A stretch of DNA of 25,313 nucleotides from positions 1-25,313 of the forward strand of contig DCVL01000004.1 of NCBI GenBank assembly GCA_002328035.1, given 5' to 3'. Positions 15,036-23,116 of this stretch are shown here, piece by piece. The position numbers were made by a program, and so were the translations under genes. The notes beneath the pieces are model-generated. The model was not told where the DNA came from, searched no databases, and saw only the letters and a list, made by a program, of their open reading frames with translations. The stretch's first letter is position 1. Every line of letters starts with the position of its first letter. The DNA is from Geobacter sp. UBA2189. GTDB taxonomy: Bacteria > Desulfobacterota > Desulfuromonadia > Geobacterales > Pseudopelobacteraceae.

Positions 15036-17480
15036 ATGGAGAAAACAACAGTAACCATCGCCCTTGCCGGGCTTTTGCATGATGTGGGGAAATTCATGCA
15101 GCGGGCAGAGGTGCCGTTATCAGCCGCATCAAAGCAGATGGAAAACACCATCTGTCCGGTATATGAAGGGCGCTATTCCCACAAGCATGTTCTTTGGACC
15201 AGCGAATTCTTTGACAAGTTTGACGGACATCCGGTGCTTGCTGCCAAGGCAGGAGATGATTCTCTATCAAGCCTGGCCTGCTATCACCATAATCCGTCGT
15301 CACAGCTCCAAAAACTTTTGCAGCTTGCAGACTGCCTTTCATCGGCAAATGATCGGATGCACGACAGTGAAGATCATGGCCGCGATGCCTATAAAAAAGA
15401 GCGACTGCACAGTATCTTTGAATACCTGAAGATCAGTAATGAGAATAAGCTGAAGGCAGCCCACCGTTATGAGCTGGATTCTCTGGACAGCGGGGCAGAA
15501 AACCTGTTTCCCAGCCGGATGGAAAACCTCTCGCCGCCGGACGGTAAACCGATTGTGGCAAACTATGCCGACCTGTGGGCCGATTTCATCCAGAAGTTGC
15601 AATCGATCAAAACGTCTGAGCCTGAGCAGTTCATCGCCCCGCTGCTTTCATTGCTGGAGAAATACACCTGGTGCATCCCCAGCTCCACGGTTGATCGCCC
15701 GGATATCTCGCTCTATGACCATGCCCGTACCACCGCCGCCATTGCCGCAGCCCTGTACCGCTGGCAGCAAGAGGGCAACAACGCCGCTATACTCTCGACC
15801 ACCAGCGATCAGCAGCCATTCGTGCTGGTGTCCGGCGATCTTTCCGGCATCCAGAGTTATCTGTTCAACATCAAAAACGTTGGTGTGGGTGGGGCTGCCA
15901 AGCGGCTGCGGGCACGGTCGTTCATGATCAGCGCACTGGTTGAGGCGGCAAGCCATATCCTGCTTAAAGAATTTGGTATGCCGCTCACCAACCTGATCAT
16001 CAGCTCAGGAGGTAAATTCTACCTGCTGCTACCTGCCCTACAGGATGCTGATCAGCGGATAGATGCCAAACGGCGGGAGTTGAACAAATGGCTGCTGGAT
16101 CACCGCAACGGAGAATTGACCCTGAACCTTGCGGCTGTAAGGTTCAGCTGCCGAGAATTTCAGACGTTTAACACCGTCCTGAAGCGGGTCAACGATGCCC
16201 TACAGCAGGAAAAGAGCAGACAGTTTCATGGGGTGCTTACCAATGCCGATGGTTGGGATGAGGCTCGTTTTATGGTGCAGAATGTACCCTTTAGCAATGA
16301 CGAAACTCTTTGTCAGGCCTGCGGTCACTTCCCCGGTATTCGGTTGGAGGACGAAGGGACAGTAATCTGCGGCTACTGTGCCGATGATGCCAAGCTGGGG
16401 CGTGAACTTGCCAATGCCGCTGCCATCAGCTTTATGTCGGACACCGGCGGTAGCTATCCACTCTTTGGCCACTCCTTCAGCGTACACAAAAGGGGACAGA
16501 CGCCACGAGCTAACGCCTATCTGGTGGCATTGCTGAACGACTGGGACTTGACCGGCTGTAGCGGCCCGGTACGCAGCCGTTATGTTGCCAACCATATCCC
16601 ACGTTTTGATGACGACCTCTGCCAAGGCTGCGAAGCGCGTGATTGCAAAGAGCAGCCGAATGCGGTTGTCGGACAGCCAAAGTTCTTCAACTGCTTGGCT
16701 GAGGCTAATAAGAAAGGCCACAAGGTTCTGGGCGTCTTGAAGGCCGATGTTGACAATCTGGGGTTGATCTTTATCAACGGTTTCTTGAGCGACAAGGAAA
16801 AATCCATCTCCCGCATCGCTACCTTAAGCCGGATGCTGGATGCCTTCTTTACCGGCAGGATAGATGCCCTGCTGCGGGATGAATTTACGGAGCTGTACAC
16901 CGTCTATGCCGGTGGTGACGACCTGCTGCTTTTAGGCCCCTGGAGCATGATGCTGAAGTTTGCCCACCGGCTGCGGGAAGAGTTCAGCCAGTACACCTGC
17001 GGCAACCCGGACTTTACCCTCTCAGCCGGAATGGCACTGGCCAAACCCGGATTGCCGCTATTAAACATTGTACAGCAGGCCGATGACCTGCTTGAGCAAG
17101 CCAAGCAAGAAAAAGCGCATGGAGAGCAGCAGCCCAAGAATCAGTTGGCTGCACTGGGCGATTGCTTCAAGTGGGACAAGGCTGAAAGGTTGCAGGTGGA
17201 GGCAGAGCGTCTTGCAGCGTGGTATGAAGAAAAGCGGGTTTCTACCGGTTTTGTACGGCTGCTTCTGGACAGTTCTCGTCAATTCAATGCTTTTATTAGC
17301 ACTGGTGAAACCAGACATCTACGTTTTGTTCCGATGCTTGCGTATGCCATAGCCCGTAATCTTCCGGCAAAGGAGCATGAAATTGTCAAATGGGCACAGG
17401 GACTGACCGACCTTAACGACACAAAGCTCAGTGGTTTATCATATATAGCTAATTACTCCATCAACATGAACAGGAGCTGA
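15036..17480 (+). CDS. cas10: Cas10/Csm1, type III-A large subunit
   Basis: An 814-aa signature protein of type III CRISPR. The N-terminal HD nuclease motif is H15-D16 (GLLHDVGKF). A zinc ribbon lies at about 427-450 (CQACG...CGYC) with a second cysteine group (CQGCEARDC). The Palm polymerase motif GGDD is at 626-629 (YAGGDDLLLLGP). With HD and GGDD both intact, target RNA binding should trigger single-stranded DNA cutting and synthesis of cyclic oligoadenylates. The latter fits the Card1, NE0113 and Csx3-like genes nearby. GGAGAG precedes the ATG, 18 bases after the previous stop. Csm2 follows 2 bases downstream. Confidence 0.96.
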   Translation: MEKTTVTIALAGLLHDVGKFMQRAEVPLSAASKQMENTICPVYEGRYSHKHVLWTSEFFDKFDGHPVLAAKAGDDSLSSLACYHHNPSSQLQKLLQLADCLSSANDRMHDSEDHGRDAYKKERLHSIFEYLKISNENKLKAAHRYELDSLDSGAENLFPSRMENLSPPDGKPIVANYADLWADFIQKLQSIKTSEPEQFIAPLLSLLEKYTWCIPSSTVDRPDISLYDHARTTAAIAAALYRWQQEGNNAAILSTTSDQQPFVLVSGDLSGIQSYLFNIKNVGVGGAAKRLRARSFMISALVEAASHILLKEFGMPLTNLIISSGGKFYLLLPALQDADQRIDAKRRELNKWLLDHRNGELTLNLAAVRFSCREFQTFNTVLKRVNDALQQEKSRQFHGVLTNADGWDEARFMVQNVPFSNDETLCQACGHFPGIRLEDEGTVICGYCADDAKLGRELANAAAISFMSDTGGSYPLFGHSFSVHKRGQTPRANAYLVALLNDWDLTGCSGPVRSRYVANHIPRFDDDLCQGCEARDCKEQPNAVVGQPKFFNCLAEANKKGHKVLGVLKADVDNLGLIFINGFLSDKEKSISRIATLSRMLDAFFTGRIDALLRDEFTELYTVYAGGDDLLLLGPWSMMLKFAHRLREEFSQYTCGNPDFTLSAGMALAKPGLPLLNIVQQADDLLEQAKQEKAHGEQQPKNQLAALGDCFKWDKAERLQVEAERLAAWYEEKRVSTGFVRLLLDSSRQFNAFISTGETRHLRFVPMLAYAIARNLPAKEHEIVKWAQGLTDLNDTKLSGLSYIANYSINMNRS

Positions 17481-17482
17481 CA

Positions 17483-18001
17483 ATGCCAGATATTCGATCT
17501 CAAATGCAAAACCGTGGGTACAGGGAATCAACGCCACAGCAGCAGAACAATCAAAATCAAAACAGAGGAAACTATCAGCAGGACCGTCCCCAATACCGCT
17601 TGCCTGAGGATTACCTGAAAGGTGGTTACTTTGATGAGAAGGCGAATCTCAAAGAACGCTATATTGCCAAAAATGGTGACTCCGATGCCATTGCAAAACA
17701 ACTTGGGAGCGAGCGACCAGCAATGACCAATCACCAGTTGCGTCGTTTCTACGGTCATGTGCGTGCTGCTGAAAACCGTCTGAAAATGACGGGCAATTGG
17801 CCTGCTGTGTATGTGGATCTGAAAAAATTGGAACCTTTTGTTTCAGAAGCAAAAGGCAAAGGCAAGATTCCCGACCTGTTTTATACCTTCATGATTCGCA
17901 ATCTGGCAGTCGTCAAGACAAAGGAAGACTTTATGAACGGCTTTCTTGAACACTTTCAGGCCGTTGTTGCTTTCTTTACCTATCATTATCCCAAAAAATA
18001 A
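17483..18001 (+). CDS. csm2: Csm2, small subunit of the type III-A complex
   Basis: A 172-aa helical small subunit that lines the crRNA-target duplex. The first ~40 residues are Gln/Asn/Arg-rich and probably disordered (TPQQQNNQNQNRGNYQQDRP). The helical core follows, with NHQLRRFYGHVRAAE and the family-like C-terminus IPDLFYTFMIRNLAVVKTKE. AGGAG lies upstream, and the ATG follows the cas10 stop by two bases. The gln-rich head makes it slightly longer than many Csm2 proteins. Confidence 0.85.
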   Translation: MPDIRSQMQNRGYRESTPQQQNNQNQNRGNYQQDRPQYRLPEDYLKGGYFDEKANLKERYIAKNGDSDAIAKQLGSERPAMTNHQLRRFYGHVRAAENRLKMTGNWPAVYVDLKKLEPFVSEAKGKGKIPDLFYTFMIRNLAVVKTKEDFMNGFLEHFQAVVAFFTYHYPKK

Positions 18002-18021
18002 CGAAAAACGAGGAGTATCCA

Positions 18022-18759
18022 ATGAAGATCAAAAACTACAAAGTCATCACAGGCCAGATTGAGTGTGTCACCGGTTTACATATTGGAGGTTCTGCCGACC
18101 AAATCGATATCGGCGGAGTTGATCTGCCAATCATAAAACATCCGATTAACGGCGAACCGTACATTCCCGGCTCATCGCTCAAAGGCAAGATACGGTCTCA
18201 ACTTGAAAAACGAAGCATGGACGAATTGCTAAATCGTATTGAAACAGAACTTGCCAAGTCTACAGACGTCAAAAAGAAAAAAGACTTATCTCAAGCAAAA
18301 TCCCAATTAAACAGTGGTGAGCCGTGTGGATGTGGAATTAAGGGGTGCTTGATTTGTGCCGTTTTTGGAGCGCACAAAAATACAAATCATCAACTCGGTT
18401 CAACCAGGATTCTTGTACGGGACGCAAAACTGTCAGACGAAACCAAGAAGGAATATAGCGACATGATGGCATCAAGCGGTGCTTCATATATTGAGAAAAA
18501 AGTTGAAAACATTGTTAATCGCAAAACCGGAACAGCTGAGCATCCTCGCTCACAGGAACGGGTACCCTCAGGTGCACGATTTGACTTTGAGATTGTTCTG
18601 CAAATTGCTGATAACGACAACGAGTCAGCATTGATAGATTTTGTTAAAAAGGGGCTTAAAGAGGTAGAAATGACCTACCTTGGCGGCTACGGCAGCCGAG
18701 GCAGCGGACAGGTAAAATTTGACAGGCTGAAACTCGACAACCAGCCCTTCACCCTGTAG
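18022..18759 (+). CDS. csm3: Csm3, RAMP backbone and target-RNA nuclease
   Basis: A 245-aa Cas7-group RAMP. It begins with GLHIGGSADQIDIGGVDLPI, in which D34 aligns with the catalytic aspartate D33 of S. thermophilus Csm3, so target RNA cutting is expected. PYIPGSSLKGKIRS is the conserved crRNA-binding loop. CGCGIKGCLICAVFG is a cysteine cluster common in the thumb of Csm3, and the C-terminus has the glycine-rich LGGYGSRGSGQVKF. GAGGAG precedes the ATG. Several copies of this subunit form the filament of the complex. Confidence 0.95.
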   Translation: MKIKNYKVITGQIECVTGLHIGGSADQIDIGGVDLPIIKHPINGEPYIPGSSLKGKIRSQLEKRSMDELLNRIETELAKSTDVKKKKDLSQAKSQLNSGEPCGCGIKGCLICAVFGAHKNTNHQLGSTRILVRDAKLSDETKKEYSDMMASSGASYIEKKVENIVNRKTGTAEHPRSQERVPSGARFDFEIVLQIADNDNESALIDFVKKGLKEVEMTYLGGYGSRGSGQVKFDRLKLDNQPFTL

Positions 18760-18767
18760 GCGCCACC

Positions 18768-19706
18768 ATGAAAACCTGGCGCATACAACTACGCATTCCA
18801 TCTGGCTATATCACTCCCTGGCATGCCGACACCCTTTTCGGCCACCTCTGCTGGGTGGCAGAGCGGCATGACGGTTTCAGCGGCTTCAAAGGGGCTGCCG
18901 ATTTGATTGGGCTGTACCGCAATGGTACGCCGCCCTTCATCCTGTCCGACGGGTTTCCCGGTAATTGGCTGCCAGCCCCGAAGACCCTGCGGACGATGTT
19001 TGAACCGCCAGAGACGGAGAGGTTGAACAAGGATACCTACAAAACAACCAAGCAGGCCAAAAAACGTGAGTTTCTCACACACGAACAGTTTCAACAGTTC
19101 TGCTGCGGCAAGCGGTTTGATCTGCACACTACTGAAAAACCGCTGGCCAACACTGTTACCTTGCATAACCAGATTGACCGGATTAGCAACACCACCGGTG
19201 GCGAAGGCGGTGGTCTGTTTGAACTGCCGGAGCAGTTTGTGTCAGGCGGCAGCATCAGCATCTACGCCCATGTAGCTGAAGGGTATGAGCAGGATCTGCA
19301 ACGTCTTTTTGAACTGCTGGCTCAAGGAGGCTACGGTAAGAAACGAACCACCGGCAAAGGCGCCTTCAATGTTATCAACTTTGAACGGTTCAACGGATTC
19401 GATCTGCCGGAAGGAACGAGCCCCAACGGCTTTGTCACGCTTTCACACTTTGTGCCTGCTGCTACAGACCCCACCGATGGCGCCTGGAAGGTACGGGTTA
19501 AATACGGCAAGCTGGGTGATGAAAAGACCTTCTGCGGTAATCCGTTCAAAAAGCCGTTGATCATGCTTCAGCCGGGAGCGGTATTCAGGACAGAAAACCC
19601 CAAACCCTGGTACGGCAGGCTGGTTGAGCATATTGCTTTCACTGACCCTGATGTTGTGCAGTACGGATTTGGTTTTGCCGTGCCGCTTGTCTGCCGGCAA
19701 AACTGA
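18768..19706 (+). CDS. csm4: Csm4, RAMP subunit capping the crRNA 5' handle
   Basis: A 312-aa Cas5-group RAMP. The N-terminus (MKTWRIQLRIPSGYITPWHA then DTLFGHLCWV) is typical of Csm4, and the C-terminal part has the glycine-rich loop LLAQGGYGKKRTTGKGAF and FVTLSHFVPA. It should bind the ATTGAGAC handle and Cas10. It starts 8 bases after csm3. The next gene would normally be csm5; here a VapBC pair follows after 57 bases instead. Confidence 0.92.
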   Translation: MKTWRIQLRIPSGYITPWHADTLFGHLCWVAERHDGFSGFKGAADLIGLYRNGTPPFILSDGFPGNWLPAPKTLRTMFEPPETERLNKDTYKTTKQAKKREFLTHEQFQQFCCGKRFDLHTTEKPLANTVTLHNQIDRISNTTGGEGGGLFELPEQFVSGGSISIYAHVAEGYEQDLQRLFELLAQGGYGKKRTTGKGAFNVINFERFNGFDLPEGTSPNGFVTLSHFVPAATDPTDGAWKVRVKYGKLGDEKTFCGNPFKKPLIMLQPGAVFRTENPKPWYGRLVEHIAFTDPDVVQYGFGFAVPLVCRQN

Positions 19707-19726
19707 TTGCAGGCTTACTCTGATTT

Positions 19727-19750
19727 TGGTAGCATAAGTTAATACTACCA
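19727..19750. promoter_or_regulatory. Likely VapBC operator
   Basis: TGGTAG (19727-19732) and CTACCA (19745-19750) form a 24-bp interrupted palindrome with 9 of 12 pairs matching, 14 bases before the vapB start. Toxin-antitoxin operons usually repress themselves at such a site, so vapBC may have its own promoter inside the cas operon. Confidence 0.5.
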
Positions 19751-19763
19751 ACTGGAGGTATAT

Positions 19764-20003
19764 ATGCATCTTGTCAAAACATCCATAACCCTGCCCGATG
19801 ATTTGCTGGCTGAGGCCAAGACCCTGTCCAAAAACCTGAGCGCGCTGGTGGCTGAGTCATTGCGTGAATATCTGCGGCAACAGAAGGTTAAAAAGGCAAT
19901 GGAAAGCTTTGGAGCCTGGCAGGAAGAGCAGGAAGACGGCGTCAGCATGGTTAACCGCCTGCGCAGTGAAGGGGGACGTGACTATGCCGGTCGTGCTGAT
20001 TGA
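19764..20003 (+). CDS. vapB: VapB-type antitoxin, ribbon-helix-helix
   Basis: A 79-aa protein with an N-terminal ribbon-helix-helix DNA-binding domain (KTSITLPDDLLAEAKTLSK and LSALVAESLREYLRQQ). The acidic C-terminal tail (FGAWQEEQEDGVSMVNRLR) probably wraps the toxin. It should neutralise VapC and repress its own promoter through the palindrome at 19727-19750. GGAGG precedes the ATG. It overlaps vapC by 20 bases. Its place between csm4 and card1 is unusual. Confidence 0.85.
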   Translation: MHLVKTSITLPDDLLAEAKTLSKNLSALVAESLREYLRQQKVKKAMESFGAWQEEQEDGVSMVNRLRSEGGRDYAGRAD

Positions 20004-20382
20004 CACCGATATTGCCATTGACTACCTGCGGGGTGAGGCAGCCGTTGCTCCCTTATTGCACCGGCTCTGGCAGCAGGGAGAAGCTGCGCTCAGTGTACTG
20101 AGCGTGTATGAGCTGACTGCAGGCATGCGAGATAAGGAAGCCGCTGCCACCAGATATTTTATAGATGCCTGCTCGGTTATCGATGTAACGCACCAGGTAG
20201 CAGTAAAAGGCTCTGAACTGTATCGAAAATACCGTGCCAAAGGGATTACGCTGGCGCCAATTGACTGCCTGATTGCTGCAACAGCCCTGGTGCATGGCTG
20301 CAAGGTTGCTACACGGAATCTCAAACACTACCCGGAGCCGGGGATTATATATCCTCTGGAGCCTCAAGGAACCACCCCATGA
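19984..20382 (+). CDS. vapC: VapC-type PIN-domain toxin
   Basis: A 132-aa PIN-domain ribonuclease. The acidic metal ligands D7 (VLIDTDIAIDYL), E43 (SVYELTAG) and D94 (LAPIDCLIAA) are all present, followed by ATRNLKHY, so it looks active. VapC toxins cut tRNA or rRNA and stop growth. The ATG at 19984 lies within the end of vapB, the usual arrangement. Its stop overlaps the card1 start as ATGA, so translation of the toxin and the CRISPR effector is likely coupled. Confidence 0.88.
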   Translation: MPVVLIDTDIAIDYLRGEAAVAPLLHRLWQQGEAALSVLSVYELTAGMRDKEAAATRYFIDACSVIDVTHQVAVKGSELYRKYRAKGITLAPIDCLIAATALVHGCKVATRNLKHYPEPGIIYPLEPQGTTP

Positions 20383-21530
20383 ACCATATCCACGTCTGCC
20401 TGGTCTCTGACCATGTTATTCCGAACATCCTGCCTGTCGCAGAACAACAACCCGACGAACTTGTGCTGATAAGCACTGCGGAAATGGAAAGAAAACACAA
20501 ATCCGCTCACATCATCGCCAGCCTGCAAAGCATGGGGCTTGATTATGGTTCCCGGCATCACAAAATTGAGGTCGTTGAAGATTCCATTACCGATTGTCAG
20601 CGCAAGCTGTCTGCCTGGATGTCAGGTCGTGAAGATGCTGACTTTGTCGTCAACCTGACCGGTGGCACCAAGATCATGTCCATAGCAGCCTTTGAACAGT
20701 TTAAGGATTACGGCAGCAAAATGTTCTATATCCCGATTGGCAAAAACGAGATGGTCAATATTTTTCCCAAGCGCTCTTCCAACCAGATACTGCCCCTAAT
20801 ACAACGCCTGAAGGTTGACGATTACCTTGCAGCTTATGGGCTGACCTCGCTGAATCACGCCAGGTTGCTCATGATGAAACAAGATGCGTTGAACCGTAAA
20901 GAGACTGCTGAGTGGATGGTGGCAGAGTATTCTAAATTAAAGAGTCTGTTGACCTGGCTGGGTGGCGCCTTGCGCAACCATCGCAAGAAGAAAAAGTATC
21001 TGTTGCAGGAGACATTTAGTGGCACAAATCACTCTGGGCAACAATTTTTACAACGCTTGGGTTTTAGTGTGCATGGAGACCAGATTGAAAAAGAACTAAC
21101 AAAATCTGAGATCCAGTTTCTTACGGGCGGTTGGCTGGAAGAGTTTTGTTTTAATGAGGTTTGCACATTGCTTGGAAGCGGAATTGATGATGTTGTCATC
21201 GGTATATCTATAGAAAACAGCAAGGGAACCAGCAACGAATTTGATGTCATGTTTACCCTTGGTAATGCTTTGTACACCGTTGAATGTAAATCCGGTGATC
21301 AGCATACAGACGAAAAAACCGATGCTTTGTACAAGGTTGCTGCTCTACAAAAGGAGTTTGGTTTGCGGGTGGGAAGTTTTTTTGTCAGTACCTCCCCCTA
21401 CATCCTCAAAGACGGCGTGATCAAACCATGGCTTGCGGCGCGGGCAGAGCAGTTCAGCACCACGGTAGTTACCCCTGATAATGTAGCTGGTTTTTCAAAA
21501 ATACTTAAAGAAACGTTGAAAATCAGCTGA
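20379..21530 (+). CDS. Card1/Can2-like CARF nuclease (cOA-activated)
   Basis: A 383-aa protein with an N-terminal CARF domain (about 1-150; T94GGTK98 lies in the ligand loop) and a C-terminal PD-(D/E)xK nuclease (about 230-380). The catalytic set is visible: E254/E255 in GGWLEEF, D289 in NEFDV, and E302-C-K304. This is the DUF1887 architecture of Card1/Can2, ancillary effectors activated by cyclic tetra-adenylate that cut single-stranded DNA and/or RNA or nick DNA. It should act after Cas10 senses target RNA. The ATG overlaps the vapC stop; the Csx3-like gene follows 16 bases later. Confidence 0.88.
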   Translation: MNHIHVCLVSDHVIPNILPVAEQQPDELVLISTAEMERKHKSAHIIASLQSMGLDYGSRHHKIEVVEDSITDCQRKLSAWMSGREDADFVVNLTGGTKIMSIAAFEQFKDYGSKMFYIPIGKNEMVNIFPKRSSNQILPLIQRLKVDDYLAAYGLTSLNHARLLMMKQDALNRKETAEWMVAEYSKLKSLLTWLGGALRNHRKKKKYLLQETFSGTNHSGQQFLQRLGFSVHGDQIEKELTKSEIQFLTGGWLEEFCFNEVCTLLGSGIDDVVIGISIENSKGTSNEFDVMFTLGNALYTVECKSGDQHTDEKTDALYKVAALQKEFGLRVGSFFVSTSPYILKDGVIKPWLAARAEQFSTTVVTPDNVAGFSKILKETLKIS

Positions 21531-21546
21531 ACGGAGAGTTGAAATA

Positions 21547-21798
21547 ATGCACCAGATAACCATAGACGTAGAGACCCTGTATGAAGCAACCGGCGCAGCC
21601 AAATTGGCCCGGCTTGAAGAATATGAACAGCGTGCAAAAGAACTGGCCGGTATCGGCAACGAGATCACCCTTACCGGCCAGGGACCGGTCTGGCTGTACC
21701 TGCGGCTGGCTCACACCCTGCATGGCAAGGCCGTCAAGCTTTGTTATGACTCACCTGTAACCGGTGAAGTGCTGATCTTTGATCATTCTCCCTTTTGA
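21547..21798 (+). CDS. csx3: Csx3-like (Crn3-type) ring nuclease
   Basis: An 83-aa protein matching the Csx3 family: the central GQGPVWLYLRLAHTLHGKAV corresponds to the conserved GxGPxWL...LAH segment, followed by YDSPVTGEVLIFDHS. Csx3/Crn3 proteins bind and cut cyclic tetra-adenylate, switching off the type III response. The family is often about 100 aa, so this is a short version. GGAGAG precedes the ATG. Lying directly after card1, it would limit that effector. Confidence 0.75.
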   Translation: MHQITIDVETLYEATGAAKLARLEEYEQRAKELAGIGNEITLTGQGPVWLYLRLAHTLHGKAVKLCYDSPVTGEVLIFDHSPF

Positions 21799-21848
21799 CG
21801 CCCTCTGAAACACCAGCTCCTTGACAACCAAAAAACGTGCCCCATGCT

Positions 21849-21877
21849 TTACTGACCTGAATCGAAGGGATTGGCTG
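21849..21877 (+). repeat. Degenerate CRISPR repeat upstream of cas1
   Basis: TGACCTGA (21853-21860) and CGAAGGGATTG (21863-21873) match the array repeat exactly and in the same order and strand. Two bases (AT) sit between them where the repeat has four (CTTA). The 5' and 3' ends of the repeat have diverged. It stands alone, more than 2 kb from the array, inside the cas operon and about 75 bases before cas1. It may be a relic, or a source of a crRNA-like regulator of cas1. Confidence 0.85.
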
Positions 21878-21881
21878 CCAC

Positions 21882-21896
21882 ACTGCAACGTTGCAA
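21882..21896 (+). promoter_or_regulatory. Palindromic motif upstream of cas1, shared with cas6
   Basis: ACTGCAACGTTGCAA contains the perfect 12-bp palindrome TGCAACGTTGCA and matches 14 of 15 bases of the element at 12842-12856. It lies 55 bases before cas1, right after the repeat-like element. It may be a regulator-binding site. Confidence 0.35.
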
Positions 21897-21950
21897 TTAC
21901 CGCTGAAACAAAACCGTTATGGCATGCTCTCCTTAAAGGAGAAAAACGCC

Positions 21951-23114
21951 ATGGTCGTCCATGTTACCACCCAGGGATCCCGCGTGATCCGCGAAGGCCG
22001 TCATCTGCTGGTAAAAAAGGAAGATGCCACATACCACACCCTCTTTCCGTACAAGCTTGAGCAACTGGTTCTGTTTGGCAACGTCCAGCTTACCCCGCAG
22101 GCTCTGAAACTTCTGCTGAGGGAAAATATCGACACCGTATTCATGCGGCTTGATGGCCGGTATCAGGGTCGTCTGGCCTCTGTTGAGCAAAAGAATGTCT
22201 TCTTACGCAAACGCCAGTTTCTGCTGACCGATGATGCCCCGTTTTGTCTGAAAACCGCAAAGGCACTGATCCATGGCAAGGTTGCAAACATGGCTACCGT
22301 GGCCCAGCGGATAGCCAGAACCAGGAACAATCAGGAAGCCTCACGGCTTGCATCCACCATAAAAGAAGCGGACAGGATGATTGAAACCGTGGAAACCATT
22401 GCGACGCTGCGGGGCGTTGAAGGCAACGCCACCGCACAGTATTTCAGCGCCTTCAGAATCGGGCTTGACCGTGATTACGACTTCACCCGGCGGGTACGAC
22501 GTCCCCCCACTGACCCAGTAAACTCAGTCCTTTCGCTGATGTACACCTTTTTAATCAACCGGGTTTATGCCGCCGTACGTCTGGCCGGGCTTGATCCCTA
22601 CCCCGGCGTACTGCATGCGCTGGATTACGGACGCCACTCCCTACCACTTGATCTTGTGGAAGAATTCCGACCCATTATTGCCGACACCCTGACCCTTTCA
22701 CTCTTCAATCTGGGAGTTCTTAAAAAAGGCGACTTCTATCTCCAGAGCATTGTAGCGGAGCAGTACACCCAACCGGATGGCTCCGATCCGATCTCATCAG
22801 CCTTAAACGACCCGCTGGGGCGGATGAACCTGACCGAAGATGGAGATGAGCTGTTTGATCTGCCGGAACAGAGCCTTGAAGACAGCCTGACTGAAGAAGT
22901 AAGGAACGATGGTGGAAAACTGCCGGTAAAAGTGTATCCCGACGCCTTTAAAAGGATCTTACAAGCCTTTGAACGTAAAATGACCACAGAGTTTTATCAT
23001 CCCATTGCAGAACAGAAGATGACCTACGCTGAGGCTTTGGTTTTTCAGGCCAGGCTTTACCGGAGGGTTGTAGAGGGAGAGGCGGCGCAGTACCGCCCTC
23101 TTTTGATCAAGTAG
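21951..23114 (+). CDS. cas1: Cas1 integrase
   Basis: A 387-aa spacer-acquisition integrase. The N-terminal beta domain covers about 1-75 and the helical catalytic domain follows. The metal ligands are E157 (GVEGNATAQYF), H222 (PGVLHALDYGRHS) and the acidic residue in LPLDLVEEFRP (D234-E238). It is somewhat longer than many Cas1 proteins because of an acidic insert at about 290-325 (NLTEDGDELFDLPEQSLED). I chose the ATG at 21951, preceded by AAAGGAG; an ATG at 21924 in frame is also possible. It is followed by two cas2 genes and the array. Confidence 0.95.
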   Translation: MVVHVTTQGSRVIREGRHLLVKKEDATYHTLFPYKLEQLVLFGNVQLTPQALKLLLRENIDTVFMRLDGRYQGRLASVEQKNVFLRKRQFLLTDDAPFCLKTAKALIHGKVANMATVAQRIARTRNNQEASRLASTIKEADRMIETVETIATLRGVEGNATAQYFSAFRIGLDRDYDFTRRVRRPPTDPVNSVLSLMYTFLINRVYAAVRLAGLDPYPGVLHALDYGRHSLPLDLVEEFRPIIADTLTLSLFNLGVLKKGDFYLQSIVAEQYTQPDGSDPISSALNDPLGRMNLTEDGDELFDLPEQSLEDSLTEEVRNDGGKLPVKVYPDAFKRILQAFERKMTTEFYHPIAEQKMTYAEALVFQARLYRRVVEGEAAQYRPLLIK

Positions 23115-23116
23115 CC

